DNA from: Nocardia nova SH22a
GTDB taxonomy: Bacteria; Actinomycetota; Actinomycetes; Mycobacteriales; Mycobacteriaceae
Direction: 5' to 3'
DNA length: 64,000 bases
NCBI RefSeq assembly: GCF_000523235.1
Contig: NZ_CP006850.1
Coordinates: forward strand, 6,138,001-6,202,000
In this document: in pieces, positions 1-9,699 of the stretch
How positions within the stretch are numbered: the stretch's first letter is position 1
Layout: each line of letters begins with the position of its first letter
Position numbers and translations under genes: made by a program
Notes under the pieces: model-generated
The model's database searches: none
Seen by the model: only the letters and a program-made list of their open reading frames with translations
What the model was told of the DNA's origin: nothing

Positions 1-376
<376 letters not shown>

Positions 377-396
377 CTATCTTTTTCTGCTCCGCT

Positions 397-948
397 TCAC
401 AGCGGCGCGATCCGGTACAGGTCTTCGGATTCGTGCCCGTCCGGAAAATCTTTCGACTCAAACAACACCTGGCGGATAATTTCCGCACCTCGACGCCGGG
501 CCAACGAGGAAAACATCGCAATCGATGCCTCGTTGTCCGGCGAAACAGTCGTCTCCAGTACTGAAACCCCCTGCTCCGCAACCTGCTCTACCAAGTGATC
601 CAGCATGGCCACGCCGACACCGCGTCCGCGGAAGGCGTGATCGACGGCGACCTGCCAGATGAACAGCGTGTCCGGCGCCTGCGGACGCAGATATCCGGTG
701 ACGAATCCAGCTGTCTGCGAGTCGATTTCGGCCACAACCGAGGTAGCGTGGAAGTCACGGCACCACAGCAGGTAGGCGTAGCTCGTATTGGCGTCGAGCA
801 CCTGGGAGTCGACGGCGATCTGCCACATCGTGGCGCCGTCGGTCACACGCGGCGCGCGAATGACAGCGGGATCTGACGTGTCACGGCGGCCGGATGTCCG
901 GTCGTCATCGGGAGAACTGAAAGGCATACTCCGCGTTCGGGGTTGCAT
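397..948 (-). CDS. ectA: L-2,4-diaminobutyrate acetyltransferase EctA
   Basis: GNAT-fold enzyme that acetylates L-2,4-diaminobutyrate to the N-gamma-acetyl form, the second ectoine step. The 183-residue protein contains the acetyl-CoA loop VDHAFRGRGVGVAMLDHL followed by ETTVSPDNEASIAMFSSLAR, both typical of EctA. A GTG-ATG doublet starts the frame; the ATG at 948 sits just after GAGG, and a further in-frame ATG at 927 after GGAG is possible. It is the first gene of the visible ect operon. The product then goes to ectoine synthase EctC, which is not in view. The promoter must lie in the short gap at 949-997. Confidence 0.93.
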   Translation of the reverse strand: MQPRTRSMPFSSPDDDRTSGRRDTSDPAVIRAPRVTDGATMWQIAVDSQVLDANTSYAYLLWCRDFHATSVVAEIDSQTAGFVTGYLRPQAPDTLFIWQVAVDHAFRGRGVGVAMLDHLVEQVAEQGVSVLETTVSPDNEASIAMFSSLARRRGAEIIRQVLFESKDFPDGHESEDLYRIAPL

Positions 949-997
949 CACCTCATAAGAATTGCCCGCGAACGTTGAGGTCTATCGTGCGACTACT

Positions 998-2056
998 TTA
1001 CGGTTGTGTTACAGAAGTATGATCGGTGAATTGCGTCACTATCGGCAACCATACCGTGAACCTCGCACCTCCTCCGGGACGGTCGTCACATTTCACCCGG
1101 CCGCCGTGGGCCGCAACGGTTTCGGCCACCAAGGCCAATCCGATGCCGGTGCCGGAACGTTTACCGCGGCGAACGGTCACAAATCTTTCGAAGATGCGCT
1201 GACGATCGTGTGGCGCCACACCCGGACCGGCGTCGTCGACGGTGATCGCCATTTCGTCGCCATCACGCGCGACGCCGACCGCGACCACGCCTCCGCCGTG
1301 CCGCTGCGCATTCTCCAGCAAATTCACGAGAGCTCGTTCGAGTTCCAGCTTGCGTCCGGTCACGATTCCGTCGTCGGCGACGGTGAGCAGATCCGGCGGA
1401 TAATGCATTTCCGCCAGGGTGTGGGTGAGCAATTCGCGAATCGACAGCGGTTCGGCGTCCGCGCCGTGCATTCGCGCCTCGGCGCGGGCCAGTGCGAGCA
1501 GATCGTCGAGGAGTCGGCGCAGATGATCCAGTTCGGCGCGCACCAGATCCAGCGCCCGGCGCGATCGTTCGGGAAGTTGTTCCTGATAGCGCGACATCAC
1601 ACCGACGCTGGTGGTCAGGGTCGTCAGGGGTGTGCGCAGCTCGTGGCTCACATCCCCGACCAGGCGACGTTCCCGGTCGATCCGGTTCTGCAGGGAATCG
1701 ACCATGGTGTTGAAGGCGTCGACGGTGGGCGCGAGATCGGGATCGTCGGTATCGGGCAGCCGGGTGCCGAGTTCACCGGAGGCGATCTTGGCCGCGGTGC
1801 CGGTGACCTGGCGTAACGGCTCCAGCAACCGATGCGACAACCACAGTCCGAACAGGGTGCCGATCACGGCGCCGCCGACCGCGCCGACCAGCCAGGTGCG
1901 CCACACTCCCCCGCCGATCTGCCCGACCAGCACCGCGAGCAGGGCCGATACCAGGCCGGTGACGGCGAAGGCGACGATCACCCGGCCGCGCAGGACCTGG
2001 CGGCGGGGCAGGCGCGAAAATCTACCGCTGGACATCGAGGCGGTAGCCGAGCCCAC
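998..2056 (-). CDS. Two-component sensor histidine kinase
   Basis: Membrane sensor kinase of 352 residues. It has two N-terminal membrane segments (about 26-47 and 54-73) with almost no extracellular loop, then a HAMP region, a HisKA domain with the phospho-acceptor motif VSHELRTPL (His about 138), and an HATPase domain with NLLENAQRHGG, DDAGPGVAP and GTGIGLALV. The short loop suggests it senses the membrane or a cytoplasmic cue rather than a periplasmic ligand. Its start overlaps the response-regulator gene; GTG at 2056 or ATG at 2035 are both possible and neither has a strong ribosome-binding site. The signal and regulon are unknown. The position next to ectoine and kdp genes makes osmotic stress a guess only. 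Confidence 0.9.
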   Translation of the reverse strand: MGSATASMSSGRFSRLPRRQVLRGRVIVAFAVTGLVSALLAVLVGQIGGGVWRTWLVGAVGGAVIGTLFGLWLSHRLLEPLRQVTGTAAKIASGELGTRLPDTDDPDLAPTVDAFNTMVDSLQNRIDRERRLVGDVSHELRTPLTTLTTSVGVMSRYQEQLPERSRRALDLVRAELDHLRRLLDDLLALARAEARMHGADAEPLSIRELLTHTLAEMHYPPDLLTVADDGIVTGRKLELERALVNLLENAQRHGGGVVAVGVARDGDEMAITVDDAGPGVAPHDRQRIFERFVTVRRGKRSGTGIGLALVAETVAAHGGRVKCDDRPGGGARFTVWLPIVTQFTDHTSVTQP

Positions 2057-2732
2057 GCACGGTTACCACGAGCGCCGGTTCCGACGGATCGCGCTCGATC
2101 TTGGTCCGCAGCCGCCGCACATGCACGTCCACGATCCGCTCGTCACCGAAAAACCCCCGGTCCCAGACCCTTTCGAGCAGGACACTGCGCGACAACACGC
2201 GACCCGGCGTCTCGGCGAGCTCACACAGCAGCCGGAATTCGGTCAACGTGAGGTGCAGTTCCTCGTCGCCGCGATGGACGGTGCCGCCGTCGGCGGACAG
2301 CACCAGCGGCGACTCGGGATCGGCGTCGAGGACGACCTCCTGCGGGGCGGGCTGCTCGACGGCCTGCTGCGCCCGGCGGCGCAGTGCGCGCATGCGGGCG
2401 GTGATCTCCTTGATCTCGAACGGCTTGGTGACGAAGTCGTCGGCTCCGGCCTCCAGGGCGGCCACCACATCGTGAGTGTCGTCACGCGCGCTGACGACGA
2501 TGATCGGCACATCGTGATCGCGGCGGATCTCGCGGATACAGGTGAACCCGTCCATCTCGCCGAGCATCAGATCGACGATCATCACATCCGGTGCGCCGTT
2601 GTCGCGCAGATGTTCGAGCGCATCCTCGGCCTCCTCGGCCTCGGCGACGTCGTAGCCCTCGTCCTCCATGGCCAGCCGCAGCGCGCTGCGGACCCGGTCG
2701 TCGTCCTCTACGATCATCAGATTTGCACTCAT
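2022..2732 (-). CDS. OmpR-family response regulator
   Basis: DNA-binding response regulator of 236 residues paired with the overlapping kinase downstream. The receiver domain has the acidic pair EDDD near the N-terminus, phospho-acceptor Asp in MIVDLMLGEMDG (about D54) and the conserved Lys in FVTKPF. The C-terminal winged helix includes LTLTEFRLLCELAETPGRVLSRSVLLERVW and ends with RGLGYRLD. A GTG-ATG pair begins the frame; the ATG at 2732 is preferred because GAGG lies about 7 nt upstream. It is the first gene of a two-gene operon, and translation of the kinase is probably coupled to it. Confidence 0.93.
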   Translation of the reverse strand: MSANLMIVEDDDRVRSALRLAMEDEGYDVAEAEEAEDALEHLRDNGAPDVMIVDLMLGEMDGFTCIREIRRDHDVPIIVVSARDDTHDVVAALEAGADDFVTKPFEIKEITARMRALRRRAQQAVEQPAPQEVVLDADPESPLVLSADGGTVHRGDEELHLTLTEFRLLCELAETPGRVLSRSVLLERVWDRGFFGDERIVDVHVRRLRTKIERDPSEPALVVTVRGLGYRLDVQR

Positions 2733-3069
2733 CACTACACCTCGTTCAGCTGCGCCTCATCGGATCGCGGGTCGCCCACCTGTCCGTCGGTCACGCGTGC
2801 GAGCGGCCGCGCAGCCTGCGTCTCACATCGCTCACTCGTTCGTCACATCCCTCACCGATACGGTGCGTACCTCATGATTCCGGACACACCCACCGACCTC
2901 GAGGCACACAACAGTAACTGGAGTACCCCCCGCGACGATGCGTAAACATGGGGCAACACCACCGAGGTGCAAGCATCGGGAAACGCCCCGTAAACTACGT
3001 ACCGAGACAGTAAGGCGATTGGTGCGCTGCGAGGGCTTGCCCAGGCGCACGGCGAACGCAGGAGACACC
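2733..3069. promoter_or_regulatory. Divergent intergenic region between response regulator and L,D-transpeptidase
   Basis: About 337 bp without a convincing gene. It must hold the promoters for the two-component operon (leftward) and the transpeptidase (rightward). A purine-rich AGGAG ends it 5 nt before the transpeptidase ATG. A GTAAACTAC stretch around 2991 could be a -10-like element, but no paired -35 was clear. In-frame sequence upstream of 3070 reads arginine-rich and unlike protein, so I do not extend the gene into it. Confidence 0.5.
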
Positions 3070-4299
3070 ATGTCCACTCGCCGCTGCCGATTCAGTGTCG
3101 CACTGGGTATAACCCTGATGACGGTGCTGATGGCTGCGTGCTCGTCCTCCCCGGACCCGGCTTCGGCACCGAACCACGGCACCCCGGGCAAGGTCGCGCC
3201 CGCGCTGGCCATGGTGCCCGCGCCGGGCAGTGCCGACGTCGATCCCCTCGGAACCATCGAGGTGAGCGCGACCGACGGCATCGTGTCGGACGTGACGTTG
3301 ACCAATGAGGAAGGCAAACAGGTCGACGGCACCCTGAATCCGGACAAGACCGCGTGGAAGCCGAAGGTTCCGCTCGGTTACGGCCACACCTACACGATGA
3401 CCGCGAAGGGCATCACCCTCACCGGTGCGAGCGGTCCGATCACCTCGACCTTCACGACGCTCACGCCGAGCAATCAGGTCAAGGCGTATCTGACGACGAC
3501 CGGCGGGCAGCCGCTGGCCGACGGCGGCACGTACGGGGTCGGCACGGTGATCGTCGCCCACTTCGACGAGGCCGTCGGTGATCGCGCCGCCGCCGAGAAG
3601 CGCCTGTCGGTCACCACGACTCCGCAGGTCCAGGGATCGTGGTTCTGGCTCGACGACAAGAACGCGCACTGGCGCCCGCAGCAGTACTGGCAGCCGGGCA
3701 CCAAGGTGACGGTCGCGGCGAACATCTTCGGCGCGCAGCTGGGCCCCGGCCTGTTCGGCCAGGAGGACTCCTCGACGACCTTCACCATCGGTGATTCGCA
3801 CGTCTCGATCGCCGACGACAACACCCACGAGGTGCAGGTGTTCGAGAACGGCAAACTGATCCGCACCATGCCCACCTCGATGGGCCGCGGCGGCAGCGAG
3901 CAGGTCGGCGGCAAGACGATCTACTTCAACACCCCGGCCGGGATCTACACGGTGATGGGCAAGGGCAATCCGGTGATCATGGACTCGTCCAGTTACGGCC
4001 TGCCGGTGAACTCGCGGCTGGGTTACAAGGAGGAGATCGGGTGGGCCACCCAGATCAGCGGTGACGGCATCTACCTGCATCAGCTCGACACCACGGTCTG
4101 GGCGCAGGGCAATACCGACACCTCGCACGGCTGCCTGAACCTCAATCTCGAGAACGCGCGCTGGTTCTACAACTTCGCCGTTCCGGGCGATGTGGTCGAG
4201 GTCCGCAACACCAGCGGGCCGCCGCTGCCGGCATGGAACAACGGCGACTGGATCATGCCGTGGGACCAGTGGGTGGCGGGCAGCGCGCTGCACACCTGA
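3070..4299 (+). CDS. L,D-transpeptidase lipoprotein (Ig-like domains plus YkuD)
   Basis: Cell-wall enzyme that forms 3-3 cross-links in peptidoglycan from tetrapeptide stems, acting outside the membrane. The 409-residue protein starts with a lipoprotein signal (TLMTVLMAAC, lipobox Cys about 18), has two immunoglobulin-like domains (about 45-255), and a YkuD catalytic domain ending in HQLDTTVW and SHGCLNLN, with nucleophile Cys about 355. Layout and length match the mycobacterial LdtMt2 family. The ATG at 3070 has AGGAG upstream and gives the signal peptide directly, so the longer upstream frame is rejected. It appears monocistronic. Which mycobacterial paralogue it corresponds to cannot be decided here. 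Confidence 0.93.
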   Translation: MSTRRCRFSVALGITLMTVLMAACSSSPDPASAPNHGTPGKVAPALAMVPAPGSADVDPLGTIEVSATDGIVSDVTLTNEEGKQVDGTLNPDKTAWKPKVPLGYGHTYTMTAKGITLTGASGPITSTFTTLTPSNQVKAYLTTTGGQPLADGGTYGVGTVIVAHFDEAVGDRAAAEKRLSVTTTPQVQGSWFWLDDKNAHWRPQQYWQPGTKVTVAANIFGAQLGPGLFGQEDSSTTFTIGDSHVSIADDNTHEVQVFENGKLIRTMPTSMGRGGSEQVGGKTIYFNTPAGIYTVMGKGNPVIMDSSSYGLPVNSRLGYKEEIGWATQISGDGIYLHQLDTTVWAQGNTDTSHGCLNLNLENARWFYNFAVPGDVVEVRNTSGPPLPAWNNGDWIMPWDQWVAGSALHT

Positions 4300-4320
4300 G
4301 CCGATCCCACGGTACAAAGC

Positions 4321-5244
4321 TCACCCTCGAACGGGGTAGCGCTGGTCCAGGTCCAGGTTCAGCGCGAGGACGTCGACCCGGGGTTCGCCCAGGAAACCGA
4401 GATCGCGGCCGTGGGAGTGCTCGGCCACCACGGCGGCGATCCGGTCGGCCGGTACTCCCCTGGCCGCCGCCACCCGCGCGATCTGGATCTCGGCGTACTG
4501 CGGTGAGATCTGCGGATCCAGTCCCGAGCCCGAGGCCGTGACGGCGTCCGCGGGCACCGGGGTGTCGGCCGGGGCGTCACCGCGGATCGGCACGATCAGC
4601 CCGGCCGAGTAGTCCGTTCCCGGCTGCGCGCATTCGACCCGCACTCCGCGATAGACCGGCTGGAACGGCGCCGCCGGGCACGCTTCGTTCACGCTGACCA
4701 CCTTCGTGGGCGTGGTGATGTCGCCGTGGGTGTCGCGCGGCCCGAACACCGCCAGGACCGCGCCGACCCCGTCCGGAGTGCAGTACGGCCGGGCTCCGGA
4801 CACGCCCTCGCGTTCGCCGATCTGTTTGCTGCGAGTACAGACAGTGGTCAGCAAACTCTGTTTCGACTGTGCCGGATCGGCGGCCAGGGTGTCGACGACG
4901 TCCTCGGGCCCCTTGTTGCCGAAACTCGTATTGGTCGGGTCGTAGCCGTCGGGACGGCTGCCGTCGGCGGGCGCGGAATTCGACGGCCGGGTCTGGAAGT
5001 ACTGCGGCAGCGCCGCACCCGCGCCGTCGGTGAACGCCTGCCCGATCAGACTGCTGCCCACGGCTTTTCCGTCCCGGTGGACAAGTGACCCCTCCGCCTT
5101 GTCGTGCAGGCCGGGCAGCTGTGCCACCCCGAAAACGACCAGGGGATACAGGATTCCGGTGATCACGGTGAGAACGACGAGGGCACGCAGGGCCGCCAGA
5201 TGCTGGCGGAACCAGGTGGTGTATCGCATCGAGAAGGAAGGCAT
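4321..5244 (-). CDS. kdpC: Potassium-transporting ATPase subunit KdpC
   Basis: Single-span chaperone-like subunit of the high-affinity K+ P-type ATPase. It has one N-terminal membrane helix (LRALVVLTVITGILYPLVVFG), then an external domain with PQYFQTRPS and SGSGLDPQIS near residues 250-260, both KdpC signatures. At 307 residues it is longer than the E. coli protein of about 190 because of a central insert with Cys residues, seen in other actinobacterial forms. It begins one base after the kdpB stop; an internal ATG at 5229 is an alternative start. It is the last gene of the leftward kdp operon. Confidence 0.95.
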   Translation of the reverse strand: MPSFSMRYTTWFRQHLAALRALVVLTVITGILYPLVVFGVAQLPGLHDKAEGSLVHRDGKAVGSSLIGQAFTDGAGAALPQYFQTRPSNSAPADGSRPDGYDPTNTSFGNKGPEDVVDTLAADPAQSKQSLLTTVCTRSKQIGEREGVSGARPYCTPDGVGAVLAVFGPRDTHGDITTPTKVVSVNEACPAAPFQPVYRGVRVECAQPGTDYSAGLIVPIRGDAPADTPVPADAVTASGSGLDPQISPQYAEIQIARVAAARGVPADRIAAVVAEHSHGRDLGFLGEPRVDVLALNLDLDQRYPVRG

Positions 5245-5245
5245 A

Positions 5246-7399
5246 TCAGGACATCCCAGGCAGGAATCGGACGACTAGGTCGATGAGTTTGATACCGATG
5301 AACGGCGCGATGATGCCGCCCGCTCCGTAGATGGCGAGGTTGCGGCTCAACAGATTCGACGCGCTCGACGGCCGGTAGTTCACGCCGCGCAGGGCCAGCG
5401 GGATCAGTGCCACGATGACGACGGCGTTGAAGATCACCGCCGACAGGATCGCCGACTGCGGACTGTGCAACCGCATGATGTTGAGGACGTCGAGGCCGGG
5501 GAACAACGCCACGAACAGCGCCGGAATGATGGCGAAGTACTTGGCGATGTCGTTGGCGATGGAGAAGGTGGTCAGCGCGCCACGGGTGATCAGCAACTGT
5601 TTGCCGATCTCGACGATCTCGATCAGTTTGGTCGGATCCGAATCCAGATCGACCATGTTCCCGGCCTCCTTGGCGGCCGAGGTACCGGTATTCATCGCCA
5701 CCCCCACATCGGCCTGCGCCAGCGCCGGGGCGTCGTTGGTGCCGTCACCGGTCATGGCGACCAGCCGTCCACCGGCCTGTTCGGATTTGATCAGCGCCAA
5801 TTTGTCCTCGGGAGTGGCCTCGGCCAGGAAATCGTCCACACCGGCCTCGTCCGCGATCGCCTTGGCGGTCAGGGGGTTGTCGCCGGTGATCATCACCGTG
5901 CGAATTCCCATGCGGCGCATCTCGTCGAAGCGCTCCCGCATACCCTGCTTGACCACGTCCTTGAGATGGACGACGCCGAGCAGCCGGGCCGTGCCGTCGT
6001 GCAATTCACCGACGACCAGCGGGGTGCCGCCGGAGGCGGAGATTCCGTCGACCGTCCGGCCGACCTCCTCCGGCACCGAACCACCCTGTGCGCGAACCCA
6101 TTCGGTCACCGCGCTCGCGGCGCCCTTGCGCAGCTGGTGGCCGTCGCGCAGATCCACACCCGACATGCGGGTCTGGGCACTGAATTCCACCCAGTTCGCG
6201 CCGGTGAGCTCCCCCGCCGAACGCTCCCGCTTACCGTAGGCGGTCTTCGCGAAGACGACGATGGAGCGTCCCTCCGGGGTCTCGTCGGCGAGGCTGGAAA
6301 GCTGTGCGGCGTCGGCCATCTCGTCCTCGGTGACCCCGGGCATGGCGACGAAGGCCGCCGCCTGCCGGTTGCCGAGGGTGATGGTGCCGGTCTTGTCCAG
6401 CAGCAGGGTGTTCACGTCACCGGCGGCCTCGACCGCGCGCCCCGACATCGCGAGCACATTGCGCTGCACCAGCCGATCCATCCCGGCGATGCCGATGGCC
6501 GACAGCAGTGCGCCGATGGTCGTCGGAATGAGGCATACCAGCAGCGACACCATCACGATGCCGGTGACACCGTTGATGTCCAGGGCCGCGGTATCGCCCA
6601 CGCCCGGATTGTTCGCCTTGGCGAAGATCGCCGGTGGCTGCAGGGTGACGACCGCGAAGACGAAGATGATCGTCAGCGCCGCGAGCAGGATGTTCAGCGC
6701 GATCTCGTTCGGGGTCTTCTGCCTGCTTGCCCCCTCGACCAGGGCGATCATCTTGTCGATGAAGCTGCCGCCGGGTTCCTGGGTGATCTCGACGACGATG
6801 CGGTCCGACAGCACCGTGGTGCCGCCGGTGACCGCCGATCGGTCACCTCCGGATTCGCGGATCACCGGCGCGGATTCACCGGTGATCGCGGATTCGTCGA
6901 CCGAGGCGATGCCCGCCACGACATCACCGTCACCGGGAACGACCTGTCCGGCCTCGACCACCACGTGGTCACCGCGGCGCAGTTCGGGTGCGGCGACCAG
7001 TTCCTCGGGCGAATTCTCGTCGCCGGGACGCCAATTCACCAAGCGCCGGGCGATGGTGTCGGTCTTGGCCTTGCGCAGGGTGTCGGCCTGGGCCTTGCCG
7101 CGACCCTCGGCGACCGCCTCGGCCAGATTGGCGAAGATCACCGTGAGCCAGAGCCAGATCACGATCGCCCAGGCGAAGACCGTCGGATGGGCGACGGCCA
7201 GGATCGTCGACCACACGGCGCCGATCTCGACGATCAGCATCACCGGATTGCGCCACAGCGTGCGCGGATCGAGTTTGCGCAACGCCTCCGGCAGGGATTT
7301 CGCCAGCATGGCTGGTTCGAACACGCCGCGACCGGCCCGGCGGGCCGGGGCTTCGCCGTCGCGCGCGGCGACCACGGAATCGGTTGTCGGAGCGGTCAT
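5246..7399 (-). CDS. kdpB: Potassium-transporting ATPase catalytic subunit KdpB
   Basis: P-type ATPase subunit that hydrolyses ATP to power K+ uptake through KdpA. The 717-residue protein carries the actuator motif ITGESAPV, the phosphorylation site [12 protein letters not shown] (Asp about 335), the nucleotide-binding KGAASAV region, [10 protein letters not shown] and the hinge motif [13 protein letters not shown], with membrane helices near both ends. Full length and intact. It sits between kdpA (1-nt gap) and kdpC (1-nt gap), so all three are translated as one block. Confidence 0.97.
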   Translation of the reverse strand: MTAPTTDSVVAARDGEAPARRAGRGVFEPAMLAKSLPEALRKLDPRTLWRNPVMLIVEIGAVWSTILAVAHPTVFAWAIVIWLWLTVIFANLAEAVAEGRGKAQADTLRKAKTDTIARRLVNWRPGDENSPEELVAAPELRRGDHVVVEAGQVVPGDGDVVAGIASVDESAITGESAPVIRESGGDRSAVTGGTTVLSDRIVVEITQEPGGSFIDKMIALVEGASRQKTPNEIALNILLAALTIIFVFAVVTLQPPAIFAKANNPGVGDTAALDINGVTGIVMVSLLVCLIPTTIGALLSAIGIAGMDRLVQRNVLAMSGRAVEAAGDVNTLLLDKTGTITLGNRQAAAFVAMPGVTEDEMADAAQLSSLADETPEGRSIVVFAKTAYGKRERSAGELTGANWVEFSAQTRMSGVDLRDGHQLRKGAASAVTEWVRAQGGSVPEEVGRTVDGISASGGTPLVVGELHDGTARLLGVVHLKDVVKQGMRERFDEMRRMGIRTVMITGDNPLTAKAIADEAGVDDFLAEATPEDKLALIKSEQAGGRLVAMTGDGTNDAPALAQADVGVAMNTGTSAAKEAGNMVDLDSDPTKLIEIVEIGKQLLITRGALTTFSIANDIAKYFAIIPALFVALFPGLDVLNIMRLHSPQSAILSAVIFNAVVIVALIPLALRGVNYRPSSASNLLSRNLAIYGAGGIIAPFIGIKLIDLVVRFLPGMS

Positions 7400-7400
7400 A

Positions 7401-9071
7401 TCAGTGGATTCCTTCGGCGAGCGGCCCGAGCGCCAGCATGGGCAGGAAGGTCAGTGCGACCAGGATCAGGGTCACGCCGGCGACCATGCCGACGAACTGC
7501 GGCCGATGCGTCGGCAGTGTCCCCGCCGACTCCGGTGTGTGTCCCTGCCGGGCCAGCGAGCCGGCCAGGGCGAGAACGAGAACGATGGGAACGAAGCGGC
7601 CGAACACCATGGCCAGGCCGAGCGCGGTGTTCCACCACACGGTGTTACCGCTCAGACCGGCGAAGGCCGAGCCGTTGTTGTTGGCGGCGGAAGTGAACGC
7701 GTAGAGCACTTCCGACAGGCCGTGCGGACCCGAATTCGCCATCGCCGCGCGCTCACCCGGCAGTGCCATCGCAATCGCGGTGCCCACCAGCACGATCAGT
7801 GGACTGACGAGGAAATACGATGCCGCGAACTTGATTTCGCGGGGCGTGATCTTCTTGCCGAGATATTCGGGAGTGCGCCCGACCATCAATCCGGCGACGA
7901 ACACCGTGATCACCGCCAGGATCAGCATGCCGTACAGACCCGATCCGACACCGCCGGGCGCGACCTCGCCCAGCTGCATGTTCACCATCGTCATCATGCC
8001 GCCGAGGCTGGTGTAGGAGTCGTGCGCGGAATCGACCGCGCCGGTGGAGGTCAGGGTGGTCGAGGCCGCGAAGGTCGCGGAATCCGAGACGCCGAAACGG
8101 GTTTCGACACCCTCGAGCGCGGAGCCGACCGCCGTCGGCACGGTGCCGTGATGGCGCAGCTGCAGGAAGTTGGTCAGCACGACACTGATCAGCGCGAGCA
8201 CCCCCATCACCGAGGCGATCGCATAGCCCTGTTTCCTGCTGCCCACCATGCGCCCGAAGGTGCGCGGCAGCGAGAACGCGATCAGCAGGATGAGGAAGAT
8301 CTCGATCCAGTTGGTCCAGGTCGTCGGGTTCTCGAACGGATGCGCCGAGTTCACATTGAAGAATCCGCCGCCGTTGGTGCCCAGCTCCTTGATGACCTCC
8401 TGCGAGGCGACCGGACCGCCCGGAATCGTCTGGGTCGTGCCGGTGACGGTCTGCGCGATCTGGTCGTGCAGGTGGAAGTTCTGGATCACGCCACCGGCGA
8501 CCAGCACGATCGCGAAGACGAACGCGATCGGCAACAGGATCCGGATGGTGCCGCGCACCAGATCGACCCAGAAGTTGCCGAGATCGCCGGTGTGACGGCG
8601 GGCGAATCCGCGCACCAGCGCCACCGCGACGGCCATGCCGACCGCGGCCGAGACGAAGTTCTGCACGGCCAGTCCCGCCATCTGGACCAGATGTCCCTGG
8701 GTGGACTCACCGGCGTAGTTCTGCCAGTTGGTATTGGTGACGAAGCTGATCGCGGTATTCCACGCGAGCGCCGGTGTCATCTCGGTGCCCGGCTCGTGCA
8801 GATGCAGCGGCAGATGGCCCTGAATCAGCTGCAGGAAGAACAGGAACAGCACGCTCACCGCGGAGAAGGCCAGCACACTGCGGGCGTACACGCCCCAGGT
8901 CTGCTCCACTCCGGGATGAACGCCGATGGCGCGGTACAGGATTCGCTCGGCTCGCGAATGTCTCGTGCCCGCGTACACCCGGTACATGTAGTCGCCGAGC
9001 GGTACGTGGACCGCCGCGAGCGCGATGATGAGGGTCGCCGCGAAGACGACCCCGGCAGTGGTTGTGCTCAC
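7401..9071 (-). CDS. kdpA: Potassium-transporting ATPase channel subunit KdpA
   Basis: Integral membrane K+-binding and channel-like subunit of the Kdp pump. The 556-residue protein has about ten membrane segments and the KdpA selectivity-loop sequences [35 protein letters not shown] and [17 protein letters not shown] start is used, directly following the kdpF stop. Family length is about 555-560, so it is complete. Position in the operon: small peptide, kdpF, kdpA, kdpB, kdpC. Confidence 0.97.
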   Translation of the reverse strand: MSTTTAGVVFAATLIIALAAVHVPLGDYMYRVYAGTRHSRAERILYRAIGVHPGVEQTWGVYARSVLAFSAVSVLFLFFLQLIQGHLPLHLHEPGTEMTPALAWNTAISFVTNTNWQNYAGESTQGHLVQMAGLAVQNFVSAAVGMAVAVALVRGFARRHTGDLGNFWVDLVRGTIRILLPIAFVFAIVLVAGGVIQNFHLHDQIAQTVTGTTQTIPGGPVASQEVIKELGTNGGGFFNVNSAHPFENPTTWTNWIEIFLILLIAFSLPRTFGRMVGSRKQGYAIASVMGVLALISVVLTNFLQLRHHGTVPTAVGSALEGVETRFGVSDSATFAASTTLTSTGAVDSAHDSYTSLGGMMTMVNMQLGEVAPGGVGSGLYGMLILAVITVFVAGLMVGRTPEYLGKKITPREIKFAASYFLVSPLIVLVGTAIAMALPGERAAMANSGPHGLSEVLYAFTSAANNNGSAFAGLSGNTVWWNTALGLAMVFGRFVPIVLVLALAGSLARQGHTPESAGTLPTHRPQFVGMVAGVTLILVALTFLPMLALGPLAEGIH

Positions 9072-9158
9072 CTAGAACCTCTCCGGGAACAGCAGCGCCG
9101 CGACCATGTAGACGGCGACGCCGAGCGCCAGGACCAGACCGACGATGTTGGCGATCAC
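9072..9158 (-). CDS. kdpF: Kdp complex small membrane subunit KdpF
   Basis: Tiny 28-residue single-span peptide reading VIANIVGLVLALGVAVYMVA then ALLFPERF. The C-terminal LLFPE(R/K)F is the KdpF signature, and the peptide stabilises the KdpABC complex in the membrane. The GTG start overlaps the stop of the preceding 27-aa peptide as GTGA, and the TAG stop lies directly next to the kdpA GTG, so translation is coupled on both sides. Easily missed because of its size. Confidence 0.92.
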   Translation of the reverse strand: MIANIVGLVLALGVAVYMVAALLFPERF

Positions 9159-9238
9159 AGCCGCTCCACCCCCCGTTGGAGCAGGCCGAGCAGGGCGAAG
9201 ATCGCCACGGTCACGACGGTGAACACCGCGACAGACAT
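9155..9238 (-). CDS. 27-aa single-span membrane peptide leading the kdpFABC operon
   Basis: Short gene reading MSVAVFTVVTVAIFALLGLL then QRGVERL: one hydrophobic helix (about 3-20) followed by a short charged tail. It is the first open frame downstream of the leftward kdp promoter and ends in the GTGA that starts kdpF. The size, single helix and coupling resemble kdpF itself, so it may be an accessory subunit or a translational leader for kdpF; I know of no assigned function. The ATG is preceded by an AGAGAGG-like purine run. Its existence rests on coding overlap and hydrophobic pattern. Confidence 0.7.
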   Translation of the reverse strand: MSVAVFTVVTVAIFALLGLLQRGVERL

Positions 9239-9552
9239 AGTGCATACCTCTCTGTTGACGGCATCCGTGCGGATGCGCCGACAGTGAGTGAAACGCCTCG
9301 GATCACCCGTTTTCGACGGTGTTAACGGGTTCTTAGCGGTGGTGGCGGCGGCATTGACGAGGCGCTTACGCACCGACCGGATCTCGGGGGTGCGGCGTCA
9401 AGTTCGGCCCCGCCCCCGTCAAGGAGTCGTAAAGACGGGCGGACGCCCCGTCGTTTCGGAGGCACAGTGTGATGTCCGGTTCCGCACGGAGCCGGACGCA
9501 CCGTGCCGCCCGGCGGCGCGGGCCGATCCACCGAGTTCACGAGGAGAAGACG
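9239..9552. promoter_or_regulatory. Divergent kdp control region
   Basis: About 314 bp between the leftward pump operon and the rightward kdpDE operon. It contains a 7-bp inverted repeat GCATCCG-TG-CGGATGC at 9261-9276 in the pump-side leader, an AT-richer stretch around 9308-9338 (GTTTTCGACGGTGTTAACGG and neighbours), and GAGGAG at 9541-9546 serving the 48-aa peptide. KdpE normally activates kdpFABC from such a region, but I cannot name its binding site from sequence alone. No gene is supported inside it. Confidence 0.6.
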
Positions 9553-9699
9553 GTGCCGGATTTCCTGGTCACGGCGATGGTGATCATCATCTTCCTCTGC
9601 TGCGCCCTGGCGCTGCGGGTGGCCGGTGGGAACACCCCGCGCGTGGCGCGGGTGCGGCGGCGCCCGAACCGTCCGAATCGCGCGATGATGGACCTGTGA
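9553..9699 (+). CDS. 48-aa membrane peptide translationally coupled to kdpD
   Basis: Small gene beginning GTG at 9553, 7 nt after GAGGAG. The product starts VPDFLVTAMVIIIFLCCALA and ends in a basic tail (VARVRRRPNRPNRAMMDL): one membrane helix with a positively charged cytoplasmic end. Its TGA overlaps the kdpD GTG as GTGA, so every ribosome finishing it is placed on kdpD. This mirrors the peptide-kdpF arrangement on the other strand. Function unknown; it could be a kinase-associated membrane peptide or only a coupling leader. Confidence 0.6.
   Translation: MPDFLVTAMVIIIFLCCALALRVAGGNTPRVARVRRRPNRPNRAMMDL

Noticed and set aside
4359..4580. Small minus-strand frame inside kdpC
   Set aside because: Alternative frame of kdpC with Pro/Arg/Ser composition only.
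6261..9287. 1008-residue open frame on the plus strand opposite kdpA/kdpB
   Set aside because: It lies antisense to intact kdpAB, and its composition (Arg, His, Gln, Gly-rich without domains) is what the reverse of GC-rich codons gives.
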